Below are positions 60,881 through 61,824 of a stretch of DNA of 61,824 bases, one piece after another. Position 1 is the stretch's first letter. The number at the start of each line of letters is the position of its first letter. The stretch covers positions 1 to 61,824 of the forward strand of contig URXK01000010.1 of NCBI GenBank assembly GCA_900551755.1. The letters run 5' to 3'. The stretch is from an uncultured Eubacterium sp. (GTDB lineage: Bacteria; Bacillota; Clostridia; Lachnospirales; CAG-274). The notes beneath the pieces were generated by a model. It ran no database searches and was not told the DNA's origin. It was given only the letters and a program-made list of their open reading frames with translations. The position numbers and the translations under genes are program-made.

Positions 60881-61824
60881 TTAACTTAAATTTCCTTTAA
60901 CAATGTCATAAACCCTGTTCCAAAAAGAATAAAATGTTGTATTCAAATCTCTACTACAAACATAATACCAATTATCCATACCATCAATTTGCTCATCAAA
61001 ACAGACTGTGAAACTATCAGAAATTATCCAAGCAATACTATTATGAGATTCAACAGTTTCAGTATGTACTAATTTATCATACTTTAAACCTATGTATGTA
61101 TTGCCTACACCTACATTTTCAGTAAAAACAAAACTTAATCCTTTATTATCAGGATAATTATCAATATGTATTGAATGTATGTTCAATTCCCTTGATAAGA
61201 AAATATTTTTTGTATAATTCCCCCCTGAAATAACAATCTCTTCTAATCCGTATAAATCATTGTACATAACTGGATTTCCACTACAATAGCTATACCAGTT
61301 ACCACCGCTCCTTGCTGGGTCTTCATTTATAAATCTACCTGTTTCACTATCATAGTATCTATTTCTAAGATAAATAAGTCCACTTTCTTGGTCTATATAT
61401 TCACCACAGTATTGCCAAGGGTTATAAGTGCTTGCGTTTGTTTCATTTTCAATGTTACCAAAGGCATCATATTCATATTCCTTTGACTTTGAACCATTGT
61501 CATTCAATATTGAAGTAACACTGCCGTGAGAGTCATAAACATAATTATTACCCTTACTATCTCTTACAAGGTTATTACCTCTGTATAAAACATCAGTAAC
61601 ATTACCATTTGCATCATATTCAGCACCTATTTCGTCGCCGTCCCATATAAAGTAACTTTCAACACCCTTTACATTTTTATAACATCTATAACCGTTTGAC
61701 AAGTATTTATATGTAGTATACTTACCAATTGTTGTAGAATAATAAGTTGAAAGCTGGTTAAATACTAACCCTCTTTTGTTATCAAGGTAATTATAGAAAT
61801 ATTTGAAATAATTGTCATTCTGTT
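60881..61824 (-). CDS. C-terminal part of an RHS-repeat polymorphic toxin-like protein (5' end outside window)
   Basis: The frame is open to the window edge, so the gene is partial; the TTG at 61702 is only an internal codon. About 313 residues are visible. YD-type RHS repeats (GEYIDQESGLIYLRNRYYDS, TGRFINEDPARSGGNWYSYC, NPVMYNDLYGL) mark the conserved end of the RHS core. A variable tip of about 115 residues follows, starting near EEIVISGGNY and ending YDIVKGNLS. The tip is rich in aromatic residues and has no toxin motif I recognise. RHS proteins deliver such tips as toxins in contact competition. A terminator follows the stop. Confidence 0.88.
   Translation of the reverse strand, partial: QNDNYFKYFYNYLDNKRGLVFNQLSTYYSTTIGKYTTYKYLSNGYRCYKNVKGVESYFIWDGDEIGAEYDANGNVTDVLYRGNNLVRDSKGNNYVYDSHGSVTSILNDNGSKSKEYEYDAFGNIENETNASTYNPWQYCGEYIDQESGLIYLRNRYYDSETGRFINEDPARSGGNWYSYCSGNPVMYNDLYGLEEIVISGGNYTKNIFLSRELNIHSIHIDNYPDNKGLSFVFTENVGVGNTYIGLKYDKLVHTETVESHNSIAWIISDSFTVCFDEQIDGMDNWYYVCSRDLNTTFYSFWNRVYDIVKGNLS

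Noticed and set aside
61702..61702. TTG as the start of the RHS gene
   Set aside because: The same frame stays open to the window edge with RHS-like sequence, so the gene continues upstream.

Overview
This 61.8 kb window comes from the chromosome of a low-GC, AT-rich anaerobic Firmicute, most likely a gut-type Clostridia of the Lachnospiraceae kind. The evidence is the cluster pyrH-frr-uppS-cdsA-dxr-rseP-ispG-polC, a PolC-type replicase, an smc-ftsY operon, a reverse rubrerythrin, AGGAGG ribosome binding sites, and secreted proteins with Thr/Glu linkers and a dockerin. No LPS or outer-membrane assembly genes are present, so a single-membrane cell is inferred. The species cannot be named from the sequence. 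No rRNA, tRNA, CRISPR array, IS element or replication origin was seen.

Layout. 0.1-6.8 kb (minus): smc, ftsY and an uncharacterised membrane protein. 6.8-8.7 kb (minus): a coupled trio consisting of an unknown protein, a ComEC-like metallo-beta-lactamase lipoprotein and a Cys-rich protein. 8.7-15.1 kb (minus): a MarR-controlled RND efflux operon with an adaptor lipoprotein and a TolC-like protein. 15.2-17.4 kb: a beta-helix carbohydrate-binding lipoprotein. 17.5-19.9 kb (plus): yhaM-rlmD. 20.0-26.1 kb (plus): an accessory island with a LytTR-ECF sigma fusion, two related two-TM proteins, a multi-pass membrane protein, a PrsW-like protease and a large secreted dockerin protein. 26.3-30.7 kb (minus): an 85-aa protein, a degenerate stretch, a 53-aa peptide gene and a 987-aa secreted protein. 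30.8-43.1 kb (minus): NCS2 permease, a small membrane protein, then the polC-to-pyrH housekeeping cluster. 43.2-46.1 kb: csoR-copA with an embedded copZ. 46.2-49.9 kb: cell-wall amidase and a two-component system. 50.0-52.1 kb: alarmone synthetase, phosphoesterase and cyclophilin. 52.2-59.8 kb: reverse rubrerythrin, a secreted protein, ftsH, pth and mfd. 59.8 kb to the end (minus): the C-terminal part of an RHS toxin-like gene, a 580-bp region with two structured repeats, and a two-repeat ORF that may be its immunity protein.

How the parts work together. The best candidate for an undescribed system is 20.0-26.1 kb. The sigma factor carries its own LytTR DNA-binding domain. It is translationally chained to a two-TM protein of anti-sigma-like topology, a multi-TM putative sensor and a PrsW-family intramembrane protease. 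A second copy of the two-TM protein and a dockerin/GLUG secreted protein follow on the same strand. This is the set of parts needed for regulated proteolysis releasing a sigma factor, but the logic is inferred, not shown.

Other notable points are a CopA with a C-terminal CopZ domain that has its own internal ribosome binding site, a promoter lying inside a terminator hairpin, a start codon buried in a perfect hairpin, and a pair of inverted-repeat-bounded elements next to the RHS locus.
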